Assembly: GCF_024599795.1 (NCBI RefSeq)
Contig: NZ_CP102246.1
Location: 3,782,001 to 3,846,000, forward strand
DNA from: Enterobacter cloacae complex sp. R_G8
Lineage (GTDB): Bacteria > Pseudomonadota > Gammaproteobacteria > Enterobacterales > Enterobacteriaceae
Length of the DNA stretch: 64,000 bases
Direction of reading: 5' to 3'
Program-made: the position numbers and the translations under genes
Part shown: positions 1 to 9,175 of the stretch, piece by piece
Position numbering within the stretch: the stretch's first letter is position 1
Layout of the letters: each line of letters starts with the position of its first letter
The notes under the pieces: model-generated
Told to the model about the DNA's origin: nothing
The model's input: the letters and a program-made list of their open reading frames with translations, nothing else
Database searches by the model: none

Positions 1-2827
1 TCAGTTTTGTCACACGTAACGTGTTACTGCCGAACGTGGCCTGAAGAGAATATTCCCCCGCGGTTTCAGAACGTAAGGTCACGCTCGCCTCACCCGATGC
101 ATTCGTCACGCTGCTCGTATCGGATAACGTCACGCCGGAAGGGCTCACCGCCCAGTCAACCTTCGCCCCGTCAACCGGGTTATCATTGGCATCCACAACG
201 GTAGTGCGCACCGTGATACCGTCGGTACCATTGGCCACCGCCGTTACGCTGTCGGCGGCCATCTCCGTCATTTTCGCGGTCGTGAGATCGGCAATAAATC
301 TGGCACTGTCAGCGCGAACGGGTGCGCTTTCAGCGGTCTGGGCCGTGATTACAACGCTGCCTGATTTCAGCGAGGTAGCCACCAGCGAGGCATTTCCCTG
401 CGCATCCGTCCGCGTACTGTTGGCGGCGAGCTTAACGTCTGCGTTATCTGCCGACCAGTTAACCTCTACTCCCGAAATGGCGTTACCCTGCAGATCGCGC
501 ACCTGCGCCGTCCAGGTCATACTGTCGCTGCCGTTGGCCACGGCCTGTTGCTTATCGGCCACCACGGCGGCGATACGCTGCGTGCTGGTGTCAGCCACAA
601 ACGTGACGGCTTCCGCTTTCACCGCATTCTGCTGATTCACATCGGCGTAAACCCAGGCAACGCCCGTTTTTGCTGACGACAGCGACAGCGTGGCGTTTCC
701 GGCAGCGTCGGTAACCGAGGTTTTGCTTCCTGCGGTCGTGCCATCCTCCCGCTTCACCGTCCAGTTAACCGTCACGCCTTCAAGCGGATGATTGCTGTTA
801 TCAGCGACCTGTGCGGTATACGTTACGCTGTCGCTGTTATTGGCAACAATGCGGGTTTTATCGACATTAACCGATCTCACCTGTGCGCTGGCGCTGTCCG
901 CAACGAATTTTAGCGTCGGGGTAGAGAGCGGGTTACCGTCCGCCAGTTGCGCACTCACTGTCGTCGCAACCACGTCACGGCTGATCAGTTGAATGCTGGC
1001 CTGCCCTTGCGCATTGGTGAGGGTGCGTTCAGCTGACAACTGGACCGCAGCGTTATCCGCTGTCCATTTCACCTCTTGCCCCGAAACAGGATTGCCGGAC
1101 CGATCGACAACGCTTGCCACTACGACAATCGGTGTTACGCCGTCGGCCGGTGCGCTTACGGCCGACGGACTGAGTGATGAAAGTTCCACAACCTCAGACA
1201 CTGCCTCTTCAGTTACAGAGGTGCTGCCAAGCTTAATATTGCCGTCGATGAACGTCTGAATGATGAGGGTGGCAGGTGTTGTTCCGCTGATAAGCGTTGC
1301 ACTGTACACGCCGCGGCTCGTTTCGCGAAACGCGCTTATTTGCGGTGCGACAGGCGCTGCGGTACCTGTAGCGGCATTTTTCCGGGTGAACGTTGCGCCA
1401 AGACGCTCCGATAGCCCGGTTGCGGCCTCGCCGGATGCGGTTTTTAACGTCAATGTTAATACCGACTGACTGGTGCAATCCGCTGGTAAGCGGGACGGGG
1501 ACGCCGTCAGGCTGGGCTGCAGCGTGGTCACGTCCATGCCGTTTACGTTCACCGTCATCCGCGCGGTATCAGAAGCGTTACCGTGCTTATCCCAGGCCGT
1601 TGCGGTTAACGTATACGCGTTGGAACCGCCATTTTTCCAGGCTGGAAGCGTAATCACGACCTGCGCCGGATCGACACCCGGTGTGATTTTGCCGCCGTTA
1701 CGTATCAAATTGTCACCCTGCCAGTCGATGCGTTCGAGCCCGTATTTCGTTTTAACCTTCGCGGTTACGGTCTGGCGGGCATTTTCATTCCCGGCAATGT
1801 TTTCTGGCAGCGCGAGCGAAATCAGCTCCTGCTTACGGTAATCCAGGACAATATTGTTATTACGATCGACCAGCTCCTGACGTGACCCCAGCAGCGTACG
1901 GCGCGCCCCCACCTGGTCCGCATCCAGCTGCGTGCGCAGCGGCACGCCCGGCGCCCAGTTCACCGCAAGGTTAAACTGCGTATCCGATGCCTCGCCCTTA
2001 CCCATTTTTTGGTTTACGCCCAGGGTAACCAGCGGAACGGGCGTGTAGCTCAGTCCAACGGACACGGCGTAAGGATCTTTCTGACGATCGTCCTCATCGT
2101 CACCGAATAGCCCGACGTGCTGACCATAGTATTGTTCGTAGACGAGGTTCGCCCCAAGCTGCGGATACGCGGGAAGATAGCCGGTTGCACGCAGGTCAAA
2201 GCCGTTCGCCACGCGCTCGTCATAATCGCGATAGCGGGACGAAGACATCCAGTCGCTTAAACGGTAGTAGCCGTTGGCTGAAAGACGCAGATAGTCCCAG
2301 CCTAGCTCGGCTCCGACACCAAGGCGCTGATGCTGATTCGCCGAAACCTGGCGATCGTAAAAGGTATTCACGCCCCACATCCATGCGGTATTAAATTCAC
2401 GGTAGCCAAACCCGACATTAACGATATTTCTGTCATCGTGACGACGACCACCCAACTGGGTGAACACCAGCGACGACTTTTGTTCATATAAAGGGATAAG
2501 CAGATCTAACTCCGCGTCCTGAATAGAAAAATGCTCATCAGTACCGATATTCAGACGCGTGGTACCCAATTGATTTAACCAGGACTCAATTTCCTGCGTG
2601 GCGGTATTTGCTGCCTGAGACGTAATGGCGCTGGCGACGGAACGGCCGCTGCCGCTCTCCAGCAGTGACCCCGCCTGTACGGCGGTTTGTGCCACTACCC
2701 GCTCGGTGGTTTGCGGCTCGGCTACCTTATCCTGAGCGGCAACGGGTGTCGCGCCCAGCGAAAATAACGACGGCGGAAGGAGTTGCAGTCCTATTTGCAA
2801 CCAGGCTGCACATTTTTTCAGGCTCAT
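1..2827 (-). CDS. Inverse autotransporter adhesin with Big_1 repeats (invasin/intimin family), 3' end outside window
   Basis: Reading on the minus strand from the ATG at 2827, the frame stays open for 942 codons to the window edge, so the C-terminus is missing. An AAGGA ribosome site lies 8 bases upstream. Residues 1-31 look like a signal peptide ending in VAAQ. Residues about 60-300 resemble the intimin/invasin beta-barrel domain, with barrel-like stretches such as GFGYREFNTAWMWGVNTFYD. From about residue 430 come at least five bacterial Ig-like (Big_1) repeats of about 100 residues, recognisable by recurring VANG(S/T)D and NPVxG.xVxW patterns; the fifth is cut. In this family the barrel anchors in the outer membrane and the repeats project outward as an adhesin. 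I see no LysM domain. Total length and tip domain are unknown. The gene is monocistronic as far as visible. Family confident, ligand unknown. Confidence 0.9.
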   Translation of the reverse strand, partial: MSLKKCAAWLQIGLQLLPPSLFSLGATPVAAQDKVAEPQTTERVVAQTAVQAGSLLESGSGRSVASAITSQAANTATQEIESWLNQLGTTRLNIGTDEHFSIQDAELDLLIPLYEQKSSLVFTQLGGRRHDDRNIVNVGFGYREFNTAWMWGVNTFYDRQVSANQHQRLGVGAELGWDYLRLSANGYYRLSDWMSSSRYRDYDERVANGFDLRATGYLPAYPQLGANLVYEQYYGQHVGLFGDDEDDRQKDPYAVSVGLSYTPVPLVTLGVNQKMGKGEASDTQFNLAVNWAPGVPLRTQLDADQVGARRTLLGSRQELVDRNNNIVLDYRKQELISLALPENIAGNENARQTVTAKVKTKYGLERIDWQGDNLIRNGGKITPGVDPAQVVITLPAWKNGGSNAYTLTATAWDKHGNASDTARMTVNVNGMDVTTLQPSLTASPSRLPADCTSQSVLTLTLKTASGEAATGLSERLGATFTRKNAATGTAAPVAPQISAFRETSRGVYSATLISGTTPATLIIQTFIDGNIKLGSTSVTEEAVSEVVELSSLSPSAVSAPADGVTPIVVVASVVDRSGNPVSGQEVKWTADNAAVQLSAERTLTNAQGQASIQLISRDVVATTVSAQLADGNPLSTPTLKFVADSASAQVRSVNVDKTRIVANNSDSVTYTAQVADNSNHPLEGVTVNWTVKREDGTTAGSKTSVTDAAGNATLSLSSAKTGVAWVYADVNQQNAVKAEAVTFVADTSTQRIAAVVADKQQAVANGSDSMTWTAQVRDLQGNAISGVEVNWSADNADVKLAANSTRTDAQGNASLVATSLKSGSVVITAQTAESAPVRADSARFIADLTTAKMTEMAADSVTAVANGTDGITVRTTVVDANDNPVDGAKVDWAVSPSGVTLSDTSSVTNASGEASVTLRSETAGEYSLQATFGSNTLRVTKL

Positions 2828-2959
2828 TTAATTCATCCTTGAATAAAAAAAGAGCCATAGTACGTATCAGGACTTAAAGATAAAGTCGGCGCGTTTATTT
2901 TAGGAATCTATAAATATTAGCATTCACCAAATAAATATATTTCAGCGCCACCTCCCCTT

Positions 2960-4201
2960 TCAGCCCAAATATTCAATCACCGACAACCCGCCGTTATAAT
3001 CCGTGCTGTAAATAATTCCCTGCGCATCCACAAACACGTCGCACGACTGGATCACCTGCGGGCGATTGGGCCGCGTGTCCATCATCTTCTCCGGCGCGGC
3101 GGGCACCAGCGCGCCGGTTTCCACCGGGCGATAAGGATTGGAAATGTCGTACGCGCGCACGCCCGCGTTCTGCCAGGTGGCAAAAATCAGCGTTGAGCTG
3201 ACGAAGCTCCCCGGCCGGTTCTCGTGCAGGTTGTGCGGGCCGAAATGCGCCCCTTTCGCCACGTAGTCGGTTTCATCCGGCTGCGGGAAGGTCGAGATGC
3301 TGACCGGGTTCGACGGCTCGCGGATATCAAACAGCCAGATGAACTTCTCGCCATCCTGCTGGTTGTCGAGCACCGCCTCGTCGAGCACCACCAGCAAATC
3401 GCGGTCCGGCAGCGGCAGCGCGGTATGCGTCCCGCCACCAAACGGCGGGCTCCAGTTGCGGTGGCTAATCAGCGTCGGCTGCGTGCGATCTTTCACATCC
3501 AGCAGCGTTAAACCGCCGTCACGCCAGCTACCGTACGCCGTATCCCCGGCGATAATGGCATGGTGCAGCGCATAACGTTTGCCTTCCGGCCACTCCGGCC
3601 GTTCGCCTGCGGCCTGGTTCATCCCCGGCAGCCACCAGCGCCCTGCCACCTCAGGCTTACGCGGATCGGCCAGGTCGATGGTCAGAAAGATATAGTCGGT
3701 AAAGCCGTCGATCAGCGCCGACACATACGCCCAGCGACCGCCGACGTACCAGATGCGGTGAATGCCAATGCCATTTAACGACAGAAAGCCGATCTCACGC
3801 GGTCTGTCCGGCGTGGAGATATCAAACACGCGCAGCCCGGCGCTCCAGCCTTTGTCCTGCACATCGCTGACGGTCTCCCCCACCTGACGGGTGTAGTAGA
3901 CCTTTTCATCGGCGAAGCGGGCATCGGCAAACAGATCCCGGGCGTTAATCACCAGTAGTAAATCGTCGTGTGCCTGCAAATGCACATTCCAGGTGCCGGG
4001 CGGCGCGGGCACATAGCCCGCCGCTTTCGGGTTTTTCGGGTCGCGCACGTCAACAATCGAAAAGCCCTGCGACACCATATGGCCAATATACGCATAACCG
4101 CGGTGCACCATCAGCTGCACGCCGTCCGGACGACCGCCCTGGTCGCTATGGCCAATCAGCCGCATATTGCGGCTGTATTCTGGAGGGGGTACTTGCGTCA
4201 C
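2960..4201 (-). CDS. LVIVD-repeat beta-propeller protein
   Basis: The product has 413 residues and no visible signal peptide or membrane helix. It contains at least six repeats of the LVIVD type, each reading roughly hydrophobic-x-(I/V/F)-D-(I/V)-x-(D/N)-P-x-x-P: FSIVDVRDPKNPKAAG, LRVFDISTPDRPREIG, IDLADPRKPEVAG, LTLLDVKDRTQPTLIS, WLFDIREPSNPVSIS and VRAYDISNPYRPVETG. Such repeats fold as blades of a beta-propeller. Histidines are frequent between blades (ALHHAII, FGPHNLHENR). The gene is last in a minus-strand run behind a ribose-type ABC importer. It is separated from the binding-protein gene by 89 bases that contain an intergenic palindrome. An enzyme or binding role for the importer's substrate is possible from context, but the sequence does not name one. 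Confidence 0.75.
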   Translation of the reverse strand: MTQVPPPEYSRNMRLIGHSDQGGRPDGVQLMVHRGYAYIGHMVSQGFSIVDVRDPKNPKAAGYVPAPPGTWNVHLQAHDDLLLVINARDLFADARFADEKVYYTRQVGETVSDVQDKGWSAGLRVFDISTPDRPREIGFLSLNGIGIHRIWYVGGRWAYVSALIDGFTDYIFLTIDLADPRKPEVAGRWWLPGMNQAAGERPEWPEGKRYALHHAIIAGDTAYGSWRDGGLTLLDVKDRTQPTLISHRNWSPPFGGGTHTALPLPDRDLLVVLDEAVLDNQQDGEKFIWLFDIREPSNPVSISTFPQPDETDYVAKGAHFGPHNLHENRPGSFVSSTLIFATWQNAGVRAYDISNPYRPVETGALVPAAPEKMMDTRPNRPQVIQSCDVFVDAQGIIYSTDYNGGLSVIEYLG

Positions 4202-4223
4202 CGTTAGCTCCTGTTGGTTTTCC

Positions 4224-4266
4224 CCCTCTCCCGGTGGGAGAGGGCCGGGGTGAGGGCATCAGGCCG
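4224..4266 (+). repeat. Intergenic palindrome, CCCTCTCCC/GGGAGAGGG family, copy 1
   Basis: A perfect 9-base inverted repeat with a 3-base loop occupies 4224-4244. It is followed by the tail GTGAGGGCATCAGGCCG that also marks copies at 18591 and (with one change) 30511. It sits between the LVIVD gene and the ABC binding-protein gene. It could stabilise the upstream mRNA end or attenuate expression of the LVIVD gene. Confidence 0.8.
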
Positions 4267-4290
4267 CGCCTGACGCCACCCGGCTTGGTT

Positions 4291-5355
4291 TTATTTATTT
4301 TTCGCTTCCAGCGTCGCAAACCACGGCGCGATAAAGTCTTCGGTCTGGCCCCAGCCCGGAATGATTTTACCCAGCGACGCCACGTTCACCGCCCCTGGCT
4401 GCGCGGTCAGCAGCGCCTGTGGAATGGCCGCCGCTTTGAAATCGTAGGTCGCAGGCGTCGCTTCCCCGGCAATCTTGTTCGCCACCAGACGCACGTTCGT
4501 CGCGCCAATCAGCTTCGGATCCACCGCCACGCTCACTTTCCACGGGCTACCCGGCTCGCGCATCAGTTGCAGATCCTGGTTGGAGATATCGATGCTGTAG
4601 AGTTTGATTTCAGTGCGGCCATTCTCCTTCAGCGCTTTATAAGCGCCCTGGCTGAAGGCGTCCCAGGTTCCCCAGATAGCGTCGATTTTGCCTTTCGGGT
4701 ATTTGGCCAGAATTGCGCCGACCTTGTTGGCGGTATCCCCCTGCACGTCCGACGACACCGCGCCAATCGACTCCAGCTCTTTGATATCCGGGTACTGTTT
4801 TTGCAGTTCCCTATACGCCGCCTGACGACGCTCCATCGGCGGGAAACCGGCGACCCACAGCTTGACGATATTGGCTTTGCCGTTGAAATCTTTTGCCAGC
4901 TGGCCGAAGGAGAGATTGGTCAGGGAGGCATCGTCCTGCTGGGTGACAGTCACACCTGGGATCGCGCCGTTGACGGCGGTATCAAAGACCGACACCTTAA
5001 TCCCGGCATCCACCGCCTTCTTCACCAGCGCGGTCGCATACGGATCACGCCCCTGAGAGAGAATAATCCCGTCATATTTCTGGCTGATCGCCTGATTCAC
5101 AAAGTCCTGGAATTTTGCGTCGTCACCATTGCTTAAAAAGGTGCTGACCTTAAAGCCAAGTTTTTTCCCTTCCTGAATCGCCCCGGCGACAAACTGCGTG
5201 GTGTTGTCATCCGAGCCAAGGTTGCGGATCACCGCAATGCGAATGGGGCCGTCATGGTTGGCAATGGCCGCCGGAACCGGTGCGGGCGTGGCCGCAAAGC
5301 CCGGCAGAGAGGTGAGTAACCCAAGTGCCACCAAAGAGAGTGCAATCTTTTTCAT
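4291..5355 (-). CDS. Sugar-type ABC transporter periplasmic binding protein
   Basis: This 354-residue protein starts with a signal peptide (MKKIALSLVALGLLTSLPGF, cleavage after about residue 21). The mature part resembles the RbsB/TorT-type periplasmic binding fold (Peripla_BP_4). IRIAVIRNLGSDDNTTQFVAG opens the first lobe, followed by the typical GIILSQGRDPYA and GIKVSVFDTAVNGAIPGVTV segments. It would capture a sugar or sugar-like solute and deliver it to the permease and ATPase encoded just upstream (permease start 6370, ATPase start 7869). The gap to the permease is 19 bases, so the genes are probably co-transcribed. The sequence does not identify the ligand. A MetJ-like site in front of the operon and the neighbouring hcxA hint at a sulphur-related solute, which is only inference. 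Confidence 0.85.
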   Translation of the reverse strand: MKKIALSLVALGLLTSLPGFAATPAPVPAAIANHDGPIRIAVIRNLGSDDNTTQFVAGAIQEGKKLGFKVSTFLSNGDDAKFQDFVNQAISQKYDGIILSQGRDPYATALVKKAVDAGIKVSVFDTAVNGAIPGVTVTQQDDASLTNLSFGQLAKDFNGKANIVKLWVAGFPPMERRQAAYRELQKQYPDIKELESIGAVSSDVQGDTANKVGAILAKYPKGKIDAIWGTWDAFSQGAYKALKENGRTEIKLYSIDISNQDLQLMREPGSPWKVSVAVDPKLIGATNVRLVANKIAGEATPATYDFKAAAIPQALLTAQPGAVNVASLGKIIPGWGQTEDFIAPWFATLEAKNK

Positions 5356-5374
5356 TTTTTATCCCGTTGTGTTG

Positions 5375-6370
5375 TCAGCGTTTTTGTATGTAGGTAATGG
5401 CCAGCGCCACGGCAAGCACCAGCCCTTTTATAATGTCCATGGCGTAATACGGTACGGAGAGCATCACCAGCCCGTTCGACAGCACGCCCAGAATGACCGC
5501 CCCCACCAGCGTTCCCAGCGCGTTCGGCTTGCCGGAACCAGCCAGCGAAAAGCCGATCCACGCTGCCGCCACCGCGTCCATCAGATACCCGCCGCCCGCA
5601 TTCACCTGCGACGATCCAATGCGCGAGGCCAGCAAAATCCCGCCCAGTCCGGCCAGCAACGAGGCAATCACGTAGGCCGCCACCTTGTAGCGCGTGGTGC
5701 GGATGCCCGAAAGGCGCGCCGCCTCCGGGTTGCCGCCGATGGCGTACATGCGCCTGCCGTGGGTGGTCAATGACAATCCCAGCTGTGCCAGCAGGGTCAC
5801 CGCCAGCATGATGATGACGATGGTGGGCACCTGCCCCAGCAGGCTGAACGCCGCCGGAATGGTTCCTTCCGCCATATCACCGCTCGGCAGCACCATGTTC
5901 TCGGTAATCGACCCGCCGTAGCTGTAGGTCATCGCCACGCCCTGTATCACGAACAGGCTGGCAAGCGTCGCGAGCATGTCAGGAATACGCAGAATGACGA
6001 TCAGAAAGGCATTAAACAGCCCGACCAGGGTACAGAGCGCAAGGGTGATCACAATCGATTCGGTGGTGCCGAAGCCGTGCCAGACGAAGAGCGAGACCAC
6101 CAGCGCATTCGCCAGCGACGCCGTTGAGCCGACGGAGAGATCAAACCCGCCCACGGTGAGTGAAATCGATACGCCAATGGCAATTACCGTGACGATGGCA
6201 ATCGAGCGCAGAATGTTGATGATGTTGTTCGGGTCGAGGAAGCTGTCTGACGCCAGGCCAAAAACCACCACCAGCGCCACCACGGTGAGCAACATGCCCC
6301 ACCGGTAGAGAAAATCGAAAATCTGTTGACGGCCAGACGCCGCCGCAGTCACTGAAAGGGCTTTGCTCAC
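5375..6370 (-). CDS. Sugar-type ABC transporter permease (RbsC family)
   Basis: The 331-residue protein is highly hydrophobic with eight to ten predicted membrane helices, the usual size and pattern of ribose/xylose-type permeases. The family signature region reads GGFDLSVGSTASLANALVV near residues 84-102. The cytoplasmic coupling loop (YAIGGNPEAARLSGI) is near residues 220-235. It forms the inner-membrane channel of the importer whose binding protein and ATPase flank it. The start ATG overlaps the ATPase stop codon by 4 bases (ATGA), so translation is probably coupled. Family confident, substrate unknown. Confidence 0.88.
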   Translation of the reverse strand: MSKALSVTAAASGRQQIFDFLYRWGMLLTVVALVVVFGLASDSFLDPNNIINILRSIAIVTVIAIGVSISLTVGGFDLSVGSTASLANALVVSLFVWHGFGTTESIVITLALCTLVGLFNAFLIVILRIPDMLATLASLFVIQGVAMTYSYGGSITENMVLPSGDMAEGTIPAAFSLLGQVPTIVIIMLAVTLLAQLGLSLTTHGRRMYAIGGNPEAARLSGIRTTRYKVAAYVIASLLAGLGGILLASRIGSSQVNAGGGYLMDAVAAAWIGFSLAGSGKPNALGTLVGAVILGVLSNGLVMLSVPYYAMDIIKGLVLAVALAITYIQKR

Positions 6371-7869
6371 GACGCCGTTCCTCCGGTTGAATAATAAAGT
6401 AGTGTCTCTTCCCGCGCCCCGGCCCCGGGGATTTCCGCCACGATGCGCCCGTCCCAGAGCACGCAGATGCGGTCACACAGCCCTACCAGTTCGGCAAATT
6501 CGCCCGAGGCATAAATCACCCCTTTGCCCTCGCGCGCCAGGCCGTCGATCAGCTGAAACAGATCGGTCTTCGCTTTGACGTCAACGCCCTTGGTCGGCTC
6601 GTCGAATATCAGCACGCTGGCGTCATTGCGCAGCCATTTTCCAATGGCGACCTTCTGCTGGTTACCGCCAGAAAGCCGACGTAAAACCTGCCCCGGCCCA
6701 CGCGTTCGCACGCCGACGCGGGCAATCACCTCTTCCGCCCAGCGCCACGCCTGACGATGACCAAAGAGACTCCAGCGCGAAAAGCTGTTATCTGCCGTCA
6801 CGGCCAGATTCATGCTCACCGGCTCGTCGATAAAAATCCCCTCTTTGCGCCGCTCCTCCGGTACCAGCGCCAGCCCGCGCAGCACGGAATCGGCCGGATC
6901 GCGCGGTTTCCAGGGCTGATGATTGAGCTCGCCACGCTCCACCCGGCTTTTGCTGGCACCAAACAGCGCCTTGCAGAGTTCGGTTTTACCTGCGCCCGCC
7001 AGACCGGCAATGCCAAGGATTTCGCCTTTACGCAGATGCAGGGAGATATCTTTCAGCAATGCGTCGTCGTGCAGCCCCTCCACCCGCAGCAGCGTCTCGT
7101 CGCTATGCACAGGACGGGCTGGCGGGTAGATATCGCTCAGTTCGTGGCCGAGCATCTTCTCGACGATCGCTTCGCCGCTGAGATCCGCCATCGGGCCGGT
7201 CTCAATCAGCTTGCCATCGCGCAGCACCGTTAAGGTGTCACAGATGGCTTTTAGCTCATGAATGCGGTGCGAGATAAATACCACGCCAATGCCCTGCTGC
7301 TTTAAACGCCGCACCACCGCGAACAGGCGTTCACTGTCGTGGGCATCCAGCGGTGCGGTAGGTTCATCGAGGATCAAAAAACGGCAGTGATGCGACAGCG
7401 CCCGCGCCAGCAGGATCTGCTGTTTTTCAGCCAACGAACAGCTGTCGATGGAACGGCGAACGTCCAGCGCAACGTCGAGCTGCGCCAGCGCCTGCTTCGC
7501 CTGTTGACGAATAACACGCCAGCGGTAGCGATGTCCCGGCTGCGCCAGCTGGTCGAGCATGATGTTTTCAGCGATGCTCAGCCCCGGAACCAGCGCCACG
7601 TCCACTTCCTGCTGCACAAGGTGGATCCCCAGCCGTTTGGCATCGAGCGGTTCGCGGATCGTCACCGGCTGGTTATTAATGCAGATCTCCCCCTCATAGC
7701 GATCGTGCGTTCCGCACAGCACCGCCATCAGCGTCGATTTCCCCGCGCCGTTAGCCCCGGTCAATGCATGCACCGATCCGCCGTTCAGGGTAAAGTCCAC
7801 GCGCGACAGCGCCTGAAAGCCGGAAAAGGCCAGGCTGATACCGCGCATCTCAAGGCGACTGGAAACCAT
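6367..7869 (-). CDS. Sugar-type ABC transporter ATP-binding protein (RbsA family, two ABC domains)
   Basis: I chose the ATG at 7869 (500 residues, like RbsA) because GAGGA lies about 10 bases upstream. The frame also stays open to a GTG at 7914 whose ribosome site would be too close. Two ABC domains are fused. The first has Walker A GANGAGKST (38-46), a degenerate signature (LAEKQQ) and Walker B LILDEPT. The second has a glycine-rich loop GLAGAGKTE (about 289), signature LSGGNQQKV and Walker B LIFDEPTKG. A degenerate first signature is normal in this family. The protein powers the importer encoded downstream by the permease and binding-protein genes. It diverges from hcxA, with 160 bases between the two start codons. 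Confidence 0.87.
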   Translation of the reverse strand: MVSSRLEMRGISLAFSGFQALSRVDFTLNGGSVHALTGANGAGKSTLMAVLCGTHDRYEGEICINNQPVTIREPLDAKRLGIHLVQQEVDVALVPGLSIAENIMLDQLAQPGHRYRWRVIRQQAKQALAQLDVALDVRRSIDSCSLAEKQQILLARALSHHCRFLILDEPTAPLDAHDSERLFAVVRRLKQQGIGVVFISHRIHELKAICDTLTVLRDGKLIETGPMADLSGEAIVEKMLGHELSDIYPPARPVHSDETLLRVEGLHDDALLKDISLHLRKGEILGIAGLAGAGKTELCKALFGASKSRVERGELNHQPWKPRDPADSVLRGLALVPEERRKEGIFIDEPVSMNLAVTADNSFSRWSLFGHRQAWRWAEEVIARVGVRTRGPGQVLRRLSGGNQQKVAIGKWLRNDASVLIFDEPTKGVDVKAKTDLFQLIDGLAREGKGVIYASGEFAELVGLCDRICVLWDGRIVAEIPGAGAREETLLYYSTGGTAS

Positions 7870-7969
7870 CCGCGTAGGATCCTCATTAATAGTTTGATTT
7901 ATTGAATTTTTCACAGCTCCGGTTGACTGACAACGACAGAAAAGGCATAAGATAAAGCCAAATATTATT

Positions 7970-7993
7970 AGCCATCCGGATGTCCAGACATAA
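7970..7993. promoter_or_regulatory. Candidate MetJ operator (three tandem met-box-like 8-mers)
   Basis: Three contiguous octamers, AGCCATCC, GGATGTCC and AGACATAA, each match the met-box consensus AGACGTCT at 5 of 8 positions. They sit between the divergent ABC operon and hcxA. MetJ binds tandem met boxes when S-adenosylmethionine is high. Individually the matches are weak; the tandem 8-base phasing is the main support. Confidence 0.4.
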
Positions 7994-8029
7994 CATCGGG
8001 TTAGCGCTTGCTAAAAAAAGGACAACACC

Positions 8030-9118
8030 ATGAGCAACACCGATATCCGCGTCGTACCCGGCCCGGCGAACTACTTTTCTCATCCCGGAAGCCTTGCGCA
8101 TCTGCATGACTTCTTCACCCCGGAGCAGCTTTCCCGTGCGGTGTGGATCTACGGCGAACGCGCGCTGGAGGGCGCACGCCCCTTCCTGCCGGAGAGCTTT
8201 AAGGCCCCCGGCGCAAAACACCTCTTGTTCAAAGGCCACTGCAGCGAGCGCGATGTCACCCATCTGGTGAATGAATCCGGCAGCGAGGCGGCATTGGTGA
8301 TTGGCGTGGGCGGCGGCGCGGTGATGGATACGGTCAAAGCCGTGGCGCGTCGTTTGGGCGTTCCGTTCGTGGGTATCCCGACCATCGCCGCTACCTGTGC
8401 GGCCTGGACGCCACTCTCTGTCTGGTACAACGATGCCGGGCAGGCGCTGCAGTTTGAAATTTTCGACGATGCCAACTTCCTGGTGCTGGTGGAGCCGCAA
8501 ATCATCCTTAACGCCCCGGCGGAATACCTGCTGGCGGGTATCGGCGATACCCTGGCGAAGTGGTATGAAGCGGTGGTATTGGCACCTGAGCCGGAGAACC
8601 TGCCGCTGACCGTGCGGCTCGGTATCAACGGCGCGCTGGCGATCCGCGACGTGCTGCTGACACGCAGCGAAGAGGCGTTAGCCGACCAGCAGCGAGGTGA
8701 CCAGACGCAGGCGTTCCGGGACGTGGTGGATGCGATTATTGCCGGTGGTGGCATGGTCGGCGGTCTGGGCGAACGCTATACGCGCGTGGCGGCGGCACAT
8801 GCGGTGCATAACGGCTTAACCGTGCTGCCGCAGACGGAAAAATACCTGCACGGCACCAAGGTAGCCTACGGCATTCTGGTGCAGAGCGCCCTGCTCGGCC
8901 AGGACGACGTGCTGGCGCAGCTGGTGACGGCGTACCGGCGTTTTAACCTGCCGACCACGCTTCGCGAGCTGGACGTCGACATCAATCACCGGGAAGCGCT
9001 GGATAAGGTCATTGCCCACACCCTGCGCCCGGTGGAGTCAATTCACTATCTGCCGGTTGCGCTAACGCCTGACGTTCTGCGCGCCGCGTTTAAGAAAGTG
9101 GAATCCTTCAGCCGTTAA
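8030..9118 (+). CDS. hcxA: Hydroxycarboxylate dehydrogenase A (formerly YbdH)
   Basis: The 362-residue product closely resembles E. coli HcxA/YbdH along its whole length, an NAD(P)-dependent, metal-dependent alcohol dehydrogenase-like enzyme that reduces 2-oxocarboxylates. Visible features are the nucleotide-binding GVGGGAVMDT near residue 90, the conserved PTIAATCAAWTPLSVWYND block, and metal-binding region histidines in AAAHAVHNG and YLHGTKVAYG. An AAGGAC ribosome site precedes the ATG. In E. coli the gene lies beside cstA-ybdD and opposite the methionine aminotransferase gene ybdL. Here ybdL is missing from that position and an ABC importer is divergent instead. An SDR gene follows 57 bases downstream. 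Confidence 0.93.
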   Translation: MSNTDIRVVPGPANYFSHPGSLAHLHDFFTPEQLSRAVWIYGERALEGARPFLPESFKAPGAKHLLFKGHCSERDVTHLVNESGSEAALVIGVGGGAVMDTVKAVARRLGVPFVGIPTIAATCAAWTPLSVWYNDAGQALQFEIFDDANFLVLVEPQIILNAPAEYLLAGIGDTLAKWYEAVVLAPEPENLPLTVRLGINGALAIRDVLLTRSEEALADQQRGDQTQAFRDVVDAIIAGGGMVGGLGERYTRVAAAHAVHNGLTVLPQTEKYLHGTKVAYGILVQSALLGQDDVLAQLVTAYRRFNLPTTLRELDVDINHREALDKVIAHTLRPVESIHYLPVALTPDVLRAAFKKVESFSR

Positions 9119-9175
9119 TCGCGCCGACAGGCTATACCTAATGATGATTCTTTCTACTCTTGCAACGAGGTCATC

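Noticed and set aside
3970..5136. Long plus-strand frame of 388 codons
   Set aside because: It runs antisense through the LVIVD and binding-protein genes, with Arg/His-rich composition and no family resemblance. It is a shadow of GC-rich coding sequence.
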